Of a stretch of DNA of 64,000 nucleotides, positions 45,552 through 54,732 are shown piece by piece. The notes below the pieces were generated by a model, which was given only the letters and a program-made list of their open reading frames with translations, did not search any database and had not been told where the DNA came from. Location: contig NZ_CP159253.1 in assembly GCF_040438645.1 (NCBI RefSeq), positions 5,508,501-5,572,500 of the forward strand, written 5' to 3'. The position numbers were made by a program, and so were the translations under genes. How positions within the stretch are numbered: the first letter of the stretch is position 1; every line of letters starts with the position of its first letter. The DNA comes from Mesorhizobium sp. WSM2240 (GTDB taxonomy: Bacteria; Pseudomonadota; Alphaproteobacteria; Rhizobiales; Rhizobiaceae).

Positions 45552-45905
45552 ATGGTTCTGCAGGAAAATTTCCGCGGCACCATCGCCACCCTTTGTTTTC
45601 TTGTTTTATCGATCTTTTTGTTGCTGGCGATGGTCGCCAGCACAAGTTCCGTAATCAAAACGGATCAGATTGTCGGCACCATTGAATCAGCGACCGCTGG
45701 GCCTTTGAACCCGAAGGCTTCGATCGGCCGTGGATTCTACTACCAATACAGCGTCCGTCTTCACAACGACGGATTGCTGGTTTTGGTCCGGGGCGACATC
45801 AAGAGGCCGCTTCGGCTCGGGCACCACGTTCTGATCGACCGCCAGTACTGGCAGAATGGCCGGATCACCTACCGGCTGTCCGGCCCGGCTGGCTTTGGCT
45901 TATAG
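45552..45905 (+). CDS. Hypothetical single-span membrane protein
   Basis: 117 residues from the ATG at 45552; a GTG at 45516 would add 12. One membrane helix (about 14-35, FLVLSIFLLLAMVAS) is followed by a soluble beta-rich domain including FYYQYSVRLHNDGLLVLVRGD. I do not recognise the family. Its stop overlaps the convergent nucleoside hydrolase stop region by six bases. AT content is higher than in its neighbours. Confidence 0.6.
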   Translation: MVLQENFRGTIATLCFLVLSIFLLLAMVASTSSVIKTDQIVGTIESATAGPLNPKASIGRGFYYQYSVRLHNDGLLVLVRGDIKRPLRLGHHVLIDRQYWQNGRITYRLSGPAGFGL

Positions 45906-46841
45906 CCTCCCCAACCGCTCCACCAGCAGCGCGAAAAAGCCCTCATGGTCGATGTCGCGCATGTAGGTGACGTTCTTCTCCCGCTTGGTCACGCCCCACC
46001 AGTCGGCGACGGTCATGCCCATGGTCAGTTCCGAGCTGGTCTCTACCGTCACGTTGCAGCGGCGGCCCTTGAAGAATTCCGGCTTCAGGAGATAGGCGAT
46101 GACGCAGGGGTCGTGCAGCGGGCCGCCGTCGGTGCCGTATTTTTCCTCGTCGAAGCGCTCGAAGAATTCGAGCATCTCGGCGGTTGCGACGCCAACCCTG
46201 GTGCCGAGTTCGCGAAAAGCGGCGACGCGCTTTGCCGTCGTCAGCGCCTTATGGGTGACATCGAGCGGCATCATCACGATCGGGATGCCGGATTTCAGCA
46301 CGATGTCGGCCGCGTGCGGGTCGACATAGATGTTGAACTCGGCGGTCGGCGTGACATTGCCGCCTTCGAAGAAGCCGCCGCCCATCAGCACGATCTCGCG
46401 GATGCGCGGCGCGATCTGCGGCTCGCGGATGAGCGCCAGCGCGATATTGGTCAGCGGCCCGAGCGGGCAAAGCGTCACCGCGCCGCTTTCTTCCCGCATC
46501 AGCGTCTCGACGATGAAATCGACAGCATGCTGCTCCTGCAGCTTCATGGTCGGGTCGGGAAGCTGGGGCCCGTTGAGGCCGCTCTGGCCATGCACATGCT
46601 CGGCGGTTTCCAGTTCCCGCACCAGCGGCCGCACCGCGCCGGCATAAACCTTCGTATCCGGCTTTCCCGCCAGTTCGCAGATCTTGCGGGCGTTCTTCTC
46701 GGTCAGTTTCAGGGGAACATTGCCCGCAACCGCCGTGATCCCGAGGATTTCGAGCTCCGGGCTCGCCAGCGCCAGGAGGATCGCGACGGCGTCGTCCTGG
46801 CCGGGATCGGTATCGATGATGATCTTGCGGGGTGCGGGCAT
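45900..46841 (-). CDS. Nucleoside hydrolase (IunH-like)
   Basis: 313 residues. It cleaves the N-glycosidic bond of ribonucleosides to base and ribose. The calcium-binding N-terminal DTDPGQDDA motif is intact, as are ITAVAGNVPL, LCPLGPLTNIALA, FNIYVDPHAAD and the C-terminal DPCVIAYLL with its active-site aspartate. The ribose made can be taken by ribokinase encoded 1 kb away. Divergent from the Hsp20 gene. Confidence 0.94.
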   Translation of the reverse strand: MPAPRKIIIDTDPGQDDAVAILLALASPELEILGITAVAGNVPLKLTEKNARKICELAGKPDTKVYAGAVRPLVRELETAEHVHGQSGLNGPQLPDPTMKLQEQHAVDFIVETLMREESGAVTLCPLGPLTNIALALIREPQIAPRIREIVLMGGGFFEGGNVTPTAEFNIYVDPHAADIVLKSGIPIVMMPLDVTHKALTTAKRVAAFRELGTRVGVATAEMLEFFERFDEEKYGTDGGPLHDPCVIAYLLKPEFFKGRRCNVTVETSSELTMGMTVADWWGVTKREKNVTYMRDIDHEGFFALLVERLGRL

Positions 46842-46909
46842 TTCGTATCCTTTGATTGCTGCCGTGCAGACTTGAACTTGTTTGCGGCGCGGACCATATC
46901 AGCATCGTC

Positions 46910-46963
46910 AGGAAAAATGCCATCCGGGTTTTTCCTTTCAGGTCGCTCTTAGAGGACACGGAA
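46910..46963 (+). ncRNA. ROSE-like RNA thermometer in the hsp20 leader
   Basis: Two structures precede the ATG. An 8-bp stem AGGAAAAA / TTTTTCCT (46910-46917 with 46929-46936) comes first. A terminal hairpin at 46943-46956 follows, in which UCGCU pairs with AGGA, leaving the G bulged. This U(U/C)GCU-AGGA pairing is the conserved core of rhizobial ROSE elements. It covers the Shine-Dalgarno, so translation should open on heating. Confidence 0.72.
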
Positions 46964-47389
46964 ATGAGTCGCATGACGCCTTTTTCGAGCCCGCTTCTGC
47001 TCGGGTTCGACGCGATGGAAAAGACACTCGAACGCCTGGCCAAAACAGGCGACAGCTATCCCCCCTACAATATCGAGCGCGTCCGGAACGTCGAAGGGTC
47101 AGGCGAAAGACTGCGCATCACGCTGGCAGTCGCCGGCTTCTGCGATGAGGATCTGGAGGTCACGACCGAGGAGAATCAACTCGTCGTTCGCGGCCGGCAG
47201 AACGACGAGACCGAGCGGGAGTTCCTGCACCGCGGGATAGCGGCGCGGCAGTTCCAGCGAACATTCGTCCTTGCCGACGGCATGCGGGTGATCGCGGCGG
47301 AACTGAAGAACGGACTTCTGGCAATCGATCTCGACCGGCCCGAGCCCGAAAGGCTCGTACGGAAAATAAACATTTCGGTGAAAGACTGA
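46964..47389 (+). CDS. Small heat-shock protein Hsp20 (IbpA-like)
   Basis: 141 residues. The alpha-crystallin domain covers about 36-130: RLRITLAVAGFCDEDLEVT, LVVRGRQ, and FLHRGIAARQFQRTFVLADG. A C-terminal I-x-I-like tail (INISV) suits oligomer formation. Holdase chaperone of the cytoplasm. The AGAGGA Shine-Dalgarno lies seven bases before the ATG inside the ROSE-like hairpin. It is followed by a DUF1150 gene, as is usual in alphaproteobacteria. Confidence 0.94.
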   Translation: MSRMTPFSSPLLLGFDAMEKTLERLAKTGDSYPPYNIERVRNVEGSGERLRITLAVAGFCDEDLEVTTEENQLVVRGRQNDETEREFLHRGIAARQFQRTFVLADGMRVIAAELKNGLLAIDLDRPEPERLVRKINISVKD

Positions 47390-47463
47390 AACAATTCTCG
47401 CCGGAACCAAACAGCTCTATGGCGGGTTGGTCATCAGGGACGCCCCGCGAGCAGGAGGCTAAC

Positions 47464-47724
47464 ATGGCATATCAAGGCACACGGCAAATCACCGTTTCGA
47501 AGGCCGATCTTGCGCATCTCGGCGAGGGCTCGGTGGCGTATCTGCGCGAAATCGGCAGCGACGAGTTGAAGGGCAAATTCCCCGGCCTGCCGGAGATCGC
47601 GCCCAACACGACGCTCTGGGCGCTCTTCGCCGCCAACGGTCAGCCGATTCTTTTGTCCGACGAGCGTGATCGCGCGCTGGCCGGCGCCCTGGAAAACGAC
47701 TTGATCCCCGTCGCGATCCACTAA
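47464..47724 (+). CDS. DUF1150 family protein
   Basis: 86 residues with the family segments VAYLREIGSDELKGKFPG and LWALFAANGQPILLSDERD. Function unknown; its steady position after hsp20 genes in alphaproteobacteria suggests a heat-related role. AGGAGG lies about seven bases before the ATG. 74 bases after hsp20, same strand. Confidence 0.9.
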   Translation: MAYQGTRQITVSKADLAHLGEGSVAYLREIGSDELKGKFPGLPEIAPNTTLWALFAANGQPILLSDERDRALAGALENDLIPVAIH

Positions 47725-47749
47725 GGCGGCGCAGTACCCTCAACGATAA

Positions 47750-47771
47750 CGGGCGGCCCTGGAGCCGCCCG
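47750..47771. terminator. Hairpin between DUF1150 and ptsN, probable terminator
   Basis: A perfect 8-bp GC stem (47750-47757 with 47764-47771) with a six-base loop lies between two converging genes. A run of seven A follows 17 bases later on the plus strand. There is no immediate T tract, so termination is likely but imperfectly supported. Confidence 0.5.
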
Positions 47772-47800
47772 CCCAACGAATTCATTCAAAAAAAGAATAA

Positions 47801-48265
47801 TCAGGCTGCGTGAGAGGCCTGCGTATCGGACAGCAGCGCGTGGATCGCCGCGGCGTCTCTGGTGCCGCGAATCTTGGCCACGATTTCGCCGTCTCGCAGA
47901 ACCCGCGCGATGCGCGACAGCGCCTTCAGATGATCCGCGCCCGCGCCTTCGGGCGCCAGAAGCAGAAAAACCAGATCGACGGGCTGGTCGTCCAGCGCCT
48001 CGAAATCGACAGGCGCCTCGAGGCGGGCAAACACGCCGGTGATCCGCTTGACGCCGGCCAGCTTGCCGTGAGGGATTGCGATGCCGTTGCCGACTCCGGT
48101 AGAGCCCAGCCGCTCGCGCTGCAATATGGTGTCGAACACCTCGCGTTCCGGCAGCCCGGTTATCGCGGCCGCCCTTTCGGCCAGGAGTTGCAACAGCTGC
48201 TTCTTCGAATTCGCCTTGAGGGCCGGCATTATGGCCGGCACTTCGATGAGATCGCTGAGATCCAT
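47801..48265 (-). CDS. ptsN: Nitrogen regulatory phosphotransferase IIA protein
   Basis: 154 residues. EIIA-Ntr domain with the phosphorylatable histidine H66 in GNGIAIPHGK and the family block PVDLVFLLLAPEGAGADHL. It receives phosphate from the PTS-Ntr chain and regulates nitrogen, potassium and carbon responses. It is last in the order lptCAB-rpoN-hpf-ptsN, 65 bases after hpf. Confidence 0.96.
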   Translation of the reverse strand: MDLSDLIEVPAIMPALKANSKKQLLQLLAERAAAITGLPEREVFDTILQRERLGSTGVGNGIAIPHGKLAGVKRITGVFARLEAPVDFEALDDQPVDLVFLLLAPEGAGADHLKALSRIARVLRDGEIVAKIRGTRDAAAIHALLSDTQASHAA

Positions 48266-48330
48266 TCCAAAATCCTTTGCTCGTCCCGTCCGCCGCAGGT
48301 CCCCTACCCGTGGTCGTCCGGGAGACGCGT

Positions 48331-48912
48331 TTATTCCTGCGCGACTTTTGTCGTCGAGGGGTCGATCCAGCCGATGTTCCCATCGGGCCGGCGATATACG
48401 ATGTTGACGTGGTCGCTGCCGGCGTGGCGGAAGACGAATACCGGACTGTCCTTGGTGTCGAGTTCGATGACCGCGGAGGCCACCGACATGGTTTTCAGCG
48501 CCATGGTCGATTCGGCGACGATGGCCGGCGCGTAGTCCGCAGGCAGATCCTCGTCGTCATCGGCAATCGGCGCCATGATCGTATAGGCGATATCAGTGGC
48601 GCCGCCATTGCTCCCAGGGCCATGCGATTTCAGCCTTCGCTTGTAGCGCCTGAGACGCTTCTCGAAGCGGTCGGCGGCGGCTTCGAAGGCCGCCGTCGGC
48701 TCCTGGGCGTCGCCGGTGGCCTGCAAAGCCGCCCCGCTGTCCAGATGAATCATGCAGTCGGCGGTGTAGCGTGACCCGGACTTGATAACTGTTACGTGTC
48801 CGGAAGATCCGCCGTCGAAATATTTCTCGATTGTTTCGCCGATGCGGGCCACGATGCGCGCACGGAACGCATCGCCGATATCCATGTGCTTTCCCGAAAT
48901 GCGCAGGGTCAT
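48331..48912 (-). CDS. hpf: Ribosome hibernation promoting factor, long form
   Basis: 193 residues from the ATG at 48912 (AGGAAGG about ten bases upstream; an ATG at 48939 is also open). The N-terminal S30AE/HPF domain covers 1-105 (LRISGKHMDIGDAF, YTADCMIHL). A linker leads to the C-terminal dimerisation domain (about 130-193, HAGSDHVNIVYRRPDGNIGWI). The long form pairs two 70S ribosomes into inactive dimers. Between rpoN and ptsN, the standard rhizobial order. Confidence 0.95.
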   Translation of the reverse strand: MTLRISGKHMDIGDAFRARIVARIGETIEKYFDGGSSGHVTVIKSGSRYTADCMIHLDSGAALQATGDAQEPTAAFEAAADRFEKRLRRYKRRLKSHGPGSNGGATDIAYTIMAPIADDDEDLPADYAPAIVAESTMALKTMSVASAVIELDTKDSPVFVFRHAGSDHVNIVYRRPDGNIGWIDPSTTKVAQE

Positions 48913-49151
48913 GAAAACCGACCTTCCTTGCTCAGACATCACTTTTTGAGTTTATACCGGTGGCCGAAGCGCACAAGCTTCACGGCGGTTCAAGCGCCGA
49001 TATTAGGTCCGAACTTTCTGGTTAATCACAGGCCGTCTCCCGACGGGGTCATCTATGCGCGGGCATCAGCCCGTCCCATGCGGGCGGGCTTCTAGTCACT
49101 TCATTGCAGCTTGTCAATGAACGTCAAACCCCGAAAAAGCCGGGAGTGCGC

Positions 49152-50675
49152 CTACCTGCCTGCGCCCGCCATGGCGCGCTTTTCGCGCCGGCGCTGGACC
49201 GAGGAAGGAATGTTCATACCTTCCCGATACTTGGCGACCGTGCGCCGGGCGATGTCGACGCCATCCTTCTTCAAGATATCCACAATGGCGTCGTCTGAAA
49301 GCACGTCGACCGGCTGCTCCTGGTCGATCATCTGCCTGATGCGGTCGCGCACCGCTTCCGAAGAATGCGCTTCGCCTCCGCCGGCCGAGGCGATCGCCGC
49401 GGTGAAGAAATAGCGCAACTCGAACACGCCGCGCGGGGTCAGCATGTATTTGTTGGCGGTGACGCGGCTGACGGTCGATTCGTGCATGCCGATGGCGTCG
49501 GCCACCATGCGCAAATTGAGCGGACGCAAATGCCGCACGCCGTGGAGCAGGAAGGCGTCCTGCTGGCGGACGATCTCCGACGCCACCTTCAATATGGTCT
49601 TGGCGCGCTGGTCGAGGCTGCGCGTCAGCCAGTTGGCGTTCTGCAGGCACTCCGACAGGAAGTCCTTCTCCGTCTGATTCCTTGCGCCGCCGGACACCTG
49701 CGCGAAATAGACTTGGTCGACAAGCACGCGCGGCAGCGTTTCCGCGTTGAGCTCGACCGTCCAGGAGCCGTCGCTGGCCGCGCGGACCTCCACGTCGGCG
49801 ACGATGGTGTCGGCGACACCGCCGCCGATAAAGGCCATGCCGGGCCTCGGATCGAGCGCGCGGATTTCCGCCATCATGTCGAGCAGGTCCTCCTCGTCGA
49901 CGCCGCAAATCCTCTTCAGGGACTGGAAATCGCGCCGCGCCAGCAATTCCAGATTGCCGATCAGCGCCCGCATCGCCGGATCGAAGCGGTCGCGGCGCTG
50001 AAGCTGCAGGGCGAGGCATTCGGCGAGATCGCGCGCAAAAACGCCGGCGGGATCGAAAGACTGGCAGACCGAGAGCACCTCGCCGACCATGGCCTCGCCG
50101 GCGCCAAGACGATCGGCAATCTCGACTATTTCGCCACGGAAATAGCCGGCATCGTCGAGGCCGTCCGCCAGTTCGCGAGCGATCAGGCGGCGGGCGGGAT
50201 CGGTGAAGGCGAAGGCGATCTGCTCGCCGACATGGTCGCGCAGCGTGACGGCCGCCGCGGCTATATCCTCCATCTCGAAAGTGTCCGACGATCCGCCTGC
50301 GCCCGTGCCCGCCGATTTCCACTGCGCGGTGAGGTCGGGGCCGAGGCGCTGGGTCGCGCCGGGATCGTCGGGAAAGATGTTTTCGAGCGATGCGTCGAGC
50401 TTTTCAGCCATCGCTTCGGCGCTCCACGCCGGCTGCTCGGCGGCGAGCCAGTCTTCGCCCGCCGGCTCCGGGGCTTCGGTCTTTTGCAACTGATCAGAGG
50501 CAGCATCGTCGCGCGGGTCGGCGCGCTCGATCAGCGGATTGCGCTCGATCTCGTCTTCGACGAAACGCTCCAGTTCGGTATAAGTCATCTGCAGCAGCTT
50601 GATAGACTGCATCAGCTGCGGCGTCATCACCAGCGACTGCGACTGTCTTATCTGCAATTTGGCCGAAAGAGCCAT
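49152..50675 (-). CDS. rpoN: RNA polymerase sigma-54 factor
   Basis: 507 residues. Region I begins LQIRQSQSLVMTPQLMQSIKLLQM (Gln-rich activator-binding start), an acidic region II covers about 60-120, then the core-binding and DNA-binding parts. The RpoN box RRTVAKYRE near residue 482 is intact, and the helix-turn-helix GMHESTVSRVTANKYM lies near 370-386. It directs nitrogen-regulated and other activator-dependent promoters. Downstream of lptB by 204 bases. Confidence 0.97.
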   Translation of the reverse strand: MALSAKLQIRQSQSLVMTPQLMQSIKLLQMTYTELERFVEDEIERNPLIERADPRDDAASDQLQKTEAPEPAGEDWLAAEQPAWSAEAMAEKLDASLENIFPDDPGATQRLGPDLTAQWKSAGTGAGGSSDTFEMEDIAAAAVTLRDHVGEQIAFAFTDPARRLIARELADGLDDAGYFRGEIVEIADRLGAGEAMVGEVLSVCQSFDPAGVFARDLAECLALQLQRRDRFDPAMRALIGNLELLARRDFQSLKRICGVDEEDLLDMMAEIRALDPRPGMAFIGGGVADTIVADVEVRAASDGSWTVELNAETLPRVLVDQVYFAQVSGGARNQTEKDFLSECLQNANWLTRSLDQRAKTILKVASEIVRQQDAFLLHGVRHLRPLNLRMVADAIGMHESTVSRVTANKYMLTPRGVFELRYFFTAAIASAGGGEAHSSEAVRDRIRQMIDQEQPVDVLSDDAIVDILKKDGVDIARRTVAKYREGMNIPSSVQRRREKRAMAGAGR

Positions 50676-50879
50676 GCCGATGAACTTTACGCCCCAAACT
50701 CACCCGCGCCGGCGCCGCAAGAGCGCCGGCTAAGAACCGGAACCTATCAACTGGCCCGGCTTTTGCCTGTCAACCCAAACGCTAGCAAAAGCGGCTTACC
50801 GGAGCGTTATGCAGGCAAAAAAGCAGCATTTTCGCACCGGATTCGCCGAAATGGCGACCTGACGGCATGTCTCGCTACC

Positions 50880-51695
50880 CTAGAGGGTGAATCCTTCGCC
50901 GAGATATAGCCGCCGCACATCCGGGTCCGCGACGATGTCCGCGGCGGAGCCGTGCTTCAGGATTTCGCCGTCATGGATGATGTAGGCGCGGTCAATCAGG
51001 CCGAGCGTCTCGCGGACATTGTGGTCGGTGACCAGAACGCCGATGCCGCGCGTGGTCAAATGGCGCACCAGTTGCTGGATGTCGGCGACCGCGATCGGGT
51101 CGATGCCGGCGAAAGGCTCGTCGAGCAGCATGTAGCTCGGCCGCGTCGCCAGGGCGCGGGCGATCTCGAGGCGGCGACGCTCGCCGCCCGACAGCGCCAT
51201 CGAAGGCGATTTGCGCAGATGCGAGATGTGGAATTCCTCGAGCAAGGCGTCGAGGCTGCGTTCGCGCTCCTCGCGGCTCTTCTCGATCACTTCCAGCACG
51301 GCGCGGATGTTGTTCTCGACCGTCAGTCCGCGGAAGATCGAGGCCTCCTGCGGAAGGTAGCCGACGCCGAGGCGGGCACGGCGGTACATCGGCATCGAGG
51401 TCACGTCGAAACCGTCGATTTCGATCTTGCCCTGGTCGACCGGCACCAGCCCGGTGACCATGTAGAAGCAGGTCGTCTTGCCGGCGCCGTTGGGGCCGAG
51501 CAGCCCGACCGCTTCGCCCGCCCTGACGCCGAGCGAAACGCCGTTCACCACTTGCCGGCCCTTATAGCTCTTGGTCAGGCCATGCGCGATCAGGGTGCCC
51601 TTGAACTTGGCGGCATCGGGGCGCAACGTCGGCGCCGCAGGCTTCTGCTGCAGCCTGCCCGACATGCGCGAGAACAGGGATATGCTTTGGGGCAT
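50880..51695 (-). CDS. lptB: LPS export ABC ATPase LptB
   Basis: 271 residues. Walker [10 protein letters not shown], signature [15 protein letters not shown] and Walker [13 protein letters not shown] are present. The N-terminus carries about 30 extra residues ([17 protein letters not shown]) before the usual LptB start. It powers lipopolysaccharide extraction with LptFG (not in this window). Its ATG overlaps the lptA stop by one base. Confidence 0.95.
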   Translation of the reverse strand: MPQSISLFSRMSGRLQQKPAAPTLRPDAAKFKGTLIAHGLTKSYKGRQVVNGVSLGVRAGEAVGLLGPNGAGKTTCFYMVTGLVPVDQGKIEIDGFDVTSMPMYRRARLGVGYLPQEASIFRGLTVENNIRAVLEVIEKSREERERSLDALLEEFHISHLRKSPSMALSGGERRRLEIARALATRPSYMLLDEPFAGIDPIAVADIQQLVRHLTTRGIGVLVTDHNVRETLGLIDRAYIIHDGEILKHGSAADIVADPDVRRLYLGEGFTL

Positions 51696-52285
51696 TACTG
51701 GTTCTGCGACCCCGACCGGTTCTGCGTCCCGGGCGTGATCGACATCATGACCCGGCCCGTGCCTGAGCCGCCTCCTTTGCAGCCGTCGACCTGCGCCTCG
51801 CCGGTCTTCATCTGCACCGTCAGCTTGCAGCCGACCAGCACGTTAGGCCCTTCCGACAGCACCACTTCCTTGCCGGAGAGAACCAGCACTTCGGTCTTCA
51901 TGTCGAACGTGCCGCGATCGCCGGTGGCCACCTGATTCTCCGACTTGACATAGACCTTGCCGTCGACCTCGAGCCTGTCGATGTTGGCCGAGCCGGTTGC
52001 GGCCGAGCCGCCGTCCCTGGCGTAATAGACCGTCATCTTGCCAGATTTCAGCAGCGTCGGGCCCTGGGTGACGCTGACATTACCGCTGAAAATGGCGATG
52101 TTCTCCGATTCGCGGACTTCGAGCTTGTCGCTCTCGATCTGGATCGGCTCGTCGCCGGACATTTTCAGCCCGGAAAGCCTGCTGGTCGTGGCGCTTTCCT
52201 GCGCCGAAAGGACGCCGGGCGCGGACGCCAGCACCAAGAGGCCGAGCGCCACTGCTGACAGCGGCCGAAAATCAATTGACCACAT
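51695..52285 (-). CDS. lptA: LPS transport periplasmic protein LptA
   Basis: 196 residues from the ATG at 52285; a further 12 bases upstream are open. A signal peptide ends near SAQES (about residue 30). The OstA/LptA beta-jellyroll follows: [30 protein letters not shown] and a C-terminal repeat of the same type. It bridges lipopolysaccharide across the periplasm. The start lies within the last 14 bases of lptC. Confidence 0.93.
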   Translation of the reverse strand: MWSIDFRPLSAVALGLLVLASAPGVLSAQESATTSRLSGLKMSGDEPIQIESDKLEVRESENIAIFSGNVSVTQGPTLLKSGKMTVYYARDGGSAATGSANIDRLEVDGKVYVKSENQVATGDRGTFDMKTEVLVLSGKEVVLSEGPNVLVGCKLTVQMKTGEAQVDGCKGGGSGTGRVMMSITPGTQNRSGSQNQ

Positions 52286-52988
52286 CGGGGTCTCCATTTG
52301 CCTGTTGCGTCGCCTTCAGCCGCTGCGGATCGATGTCCATGCGGACGTGTTTCTCGAATACCAGAACCTTGCCGTTTTCACCGATTGACATGGTATCCGA
52401 CGTGATCGTCGCGCCGTCCATCCTGATATCGACGGGATCTTCGGTTTTCATGCCGCCGCCGCCAATGTCGATTGTCGCCGACTTGAGCTTCGCCGTCATG
52501 CCGTCGGCGGTGGTCACGGTGATTTCGCTGTCGATCTCGAGCGTGTTCTTGTCGCGGTCATAAACGCCGCCTTTCGCGTCGATCGTCGCCCAGTTTTCGG
52601 CGTCGATGGGCAGCTTGGCGCTGATGCCTTCAAGCTGCACGACGCCTTGGTTCTGAAAATCCTGGATAGCGCGCACCGCATTCATCGAATAGGGGCGGTT
52701 GTCCTTGGTGAAGCCGTCGAGCTTCGGATTGGCCATGACCAGCTTGCCGTCCGAAATCGCGGACCCGTCGGCTTTGACCGCGACCGAAGCAGGCGTCATG
52801 ACGTAGGAGTATCCCAAGAAGCCGAGCGCCATCGCCGCCGCAAGCAGCGGCAGCGCGCCCTTCAGCACGCGGACGGTGCGCGAATGCCTCTGCGCAAGCG
52901 CGAATGCCTCGCGCGACGCCCTGTACCCCGCGGCGGCCGGGACGCCCTTGCCCTCCTGGCTGCTGGTCGTCTGTGCGGATCCCGCCAA
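52272..52988 (-). CDS. lptC: LPS export protein LptC
   Basis: 238 residues. A cytoplasmic N-terminal tail is followed by one membrane helix (about 43-63, ALPLLAAAMALGFLGYSYV) and a periplasmic LptC jellyroll (ITVTTADGMTAKLKSATIDI). The start is TTG, supported by AGAAGG seven bases upstream and by the lack of a better ATG. It precedes lptA with a short overlap, giving lptCAB in normal order. Confidence 0.9.
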   Translation of the reverse strand: MAGSAQTTSSQEGKGVPAAAGYRASREAFALAQRHSRTVRVLKGALPLLAAAMALGFLGYSYVMTPASVAVKADGSAISDGKLVMANPKLDGFTKDNRPYSMNAVRAIQDFQNQGVVQLEGISAKLPIDAENWATIDAKGGVYDRDKNTLEIDSEITVTTADGMTAKLKSATIDIGGGGMKTEDPVDIRMDGATITSDTMSIGENGKVLVFEKHVRMDIDPQRLKATQQANGDPDVVN

Positions 52989-53343
52989 ATCAATACCTTC
53001 TTGTTTCCGGCTCCATGCCGGGCGTTGCCGTCATTTGCAAGATCTCGACATGGCCCCGCCGGATCAAGCGTCATAAAATCGCGAAATTGTGGCTGCGCCG
53101 CTTCGCTGCCACCCGGCCTGGACGGCGCACGCCCCGTCTGCCGAAAAAATTGTCGTAATCCTGTCCAAGCCGCCGCGAAAAACCGGCCGCCGCCCGATGC
53201 CTGCGACTTACACTCCAATATGGTTATATTTGGGTGAATTGTCAGCCCTTTCCACGCTGCAATGAGTCCGCCGAGGACGCCTGGAGGCGAAAAGCGGTAG
53301 CTCTCGCCAAATCCTTGCTCTAAAACCGAACGCCTCCGCTCAA

Positions 53344-54315
53344 ATGCGAGACAAAACCATGGCCCACAGAGCCGACGACCTGATCGACCGACGCCGCTTG
53401 CGGCGCAAGCTGACCTTCTGGCGCATTGCTGCGCTCGTCATCGCCGCCCTCGCCATCGTGGCCGCCTCGGCGTGGATCTATGGCGACGAGTTCGGCGGGA
53501 CCGCGGTCGACCACATTGCCAAGGTCAAGATCGAAGGCACCATCACCGAGGACCAGGATCTCCTGGAGAACCTCGAAGACGTGCGGAAATCCTCGACCGT
53601 CAAGGGCGTCATCCTGTCGATCGATTCACCCGGCGGCACGACCGCCGGCGGCGAGGCGATCTTCGACGCCGTCCGGTTGCTCGCGGCCGAAAAGCCTGTC
53701 GTCGCCCAGGTCGGCACGCTCGCCGCCTCTGCCGGTTACATGATCGCCAGCGCGTCCGACCACATCGTCGCCCGTCAGTCGTCGATCGTCGGCTCGATCG
53801 GAGTTCTCGTGCAGTTTCCGGACCTTACCGGACTAATGGACAAGCTCGGCATCGGGCTCGAAGAGATAAAATCGTCGCCGTTGAAGGCCGAACCGTCGCC
53901 CTTCAACCCGACGACCGAGGAAGAGCGCGCCATGCTCCGCGCCATGATCCTCGACAGCTACGACTGGTTCGTAGATCTCGTCGACGACCGCCGCCCGCTG
54001 TCGCGCGCCGAGGTGCTTGCGCTAGCAGACGGCTCCGTCTTCACCGGACGCCAGGCGCTTCAGAGAAAGCTGGTCGACAGCCTGGGCGGCGAGCGCGAAG
54101 CCGCCAATTGGCTCGCCACCAAGGGCGTGAGCCCGGATTTGAGGGTCATCGAATGGGAGCCGAAGGAAGAGGGATCGCTGCTGTTCCTTGGCAGTTCGCT
54201 GGCCGAGATGGCCGGCCGGGCGCTCGGCCTGCCCGGCCATGGCGGCGAATTCATCCGCAAGATCGGCGCCGACCGCTTGTTCCTTGACGGTCTGGTGTCG
54301 GTCTGGCACCCTTGA
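53344..54315 (+). CDS. sppA: Signal peptide peptidase SppA (S49 family)
   Basis: 323 residues, a single-module S49 protease. One membrane helix (about 27-46) anchors it in the inner membrane with the catalytic part outside. The Ser-Lys dyad is S129 (LAASAGYMIAS) and K181 (SSPLKAEPSPF). The region GVILSIDSPGGTT is the family oxyanion loop. It degrades signal peptides after cleavage. An ATG at 53359 is an alternative start; neither has a strong Shine-Dalgarno. Confidence 0.93.
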   Translation: MRDKTMAHRADDLIDRRRLRRKLTFWRIAALVIAALAIVAASAWIYGDEFGGTAVDHIAKVKIEGTITEDQDLLENLEDVRKSSTVKGVILSIDSPGGTTAGGEAIFDAVRLLAAEKPVVAQVGTLAASAGYMIASASDHIVARQSSIVGSIGVLVQFPDLTGLMDKLGIGLEEIKSSPLKAEPSPFNPTTEEERAMLRAMILDSYDWFVDLVDDRRPLSRAEVLALADGSVFTGRQALQRKLVDSLGGEREAANWLATKGVSPDLRVIEWEPKEEGSLLFLGSSLAEMAGRALGLPGHGGEFIRKIGADRLFLDGLVSVWHP

Positions 54316-54340
54316 AAATTGCTTGGTGAAGCGCGAAAAG

Positions 54341-54358
54341 ACGAATAAAATCATTCGT
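54341..54358. promoter_or_regulatory. Inverted repeat upstream of ihfB
   Basis: ACGAAT (54341-54346) and ATTCGT (54353-54358) are perfect 6-bp arms around AAAATC, immediately before a TATACT hexamer (54358-54363), 39 bases before the ihfB start. A candidate operator; binding factor unknown. Confidence 0.4.
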
Positions 54359-54396
54359 ATACTGTGACACCGGAACCATTGGCGAGGGACGCGCTC

Positions 54397-54681
54397 ATGA
54401 TCAAATCCGAACTCGTGCAGATCATTGCCGCACGCAATCCGCACCTTTTCCTGCGAGATGTCGAAAACATCGTCAGCGCCATTTTCGATGAGATCACTGA
54501 AGCGCTCGCGGAGGGAAACCGCGTCGAACTGCGCGGTTTCGGCGCGTTTTCCGTGAAGAACCGGCCGGCGCGAACCGGCCGCAATCCGCGCACCGGGGAT
54601 TCGGTCGAGGTCGAGGAGAAGTGGGTTCCTTTCTTCAAGACCGGCAAGGAACTGCGCGAGCGGCTGAACGCGCAAAAGTAA
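54397..54681 (+). CDS. ihfB: Integration host factor beta subunit
   Basis: 94 residues. DNA-bending HU/IHF family: [17 protein letters not shown] start, [25 protein letters not shown] beta-arm with the intercalating proline region, and [15 protein letters not shown] end. It partners IHF-alpha, and often acts with sigma-54, whose gene is in this window. The frame is exact; the GAGGG Shine-Dalgarno lies 13 bases before the ATG. Confidence 0.96.
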   Translation: MIKSELVQIIAARNPHLFLRDVENIVSAIFDEITEALAEGNRVELRGFGAFSVKNRPARTGRNPRTGDSVEVEEKWVPFFKTGKELRERLNAQK

Positions 54682-54732
54682 CTTATCCGGGCCGGTGGCG
54701 TTTGGCTGCATATCGGCTCTTTGGAAAAACAC

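Noticed and set aside
49068..49090. Terminator between rpoN and hpf
   Set aside because: The stem AGCCCG...CGGGCT is short, has no T run on either strand, and the genes appear to follow one another in one transcript.
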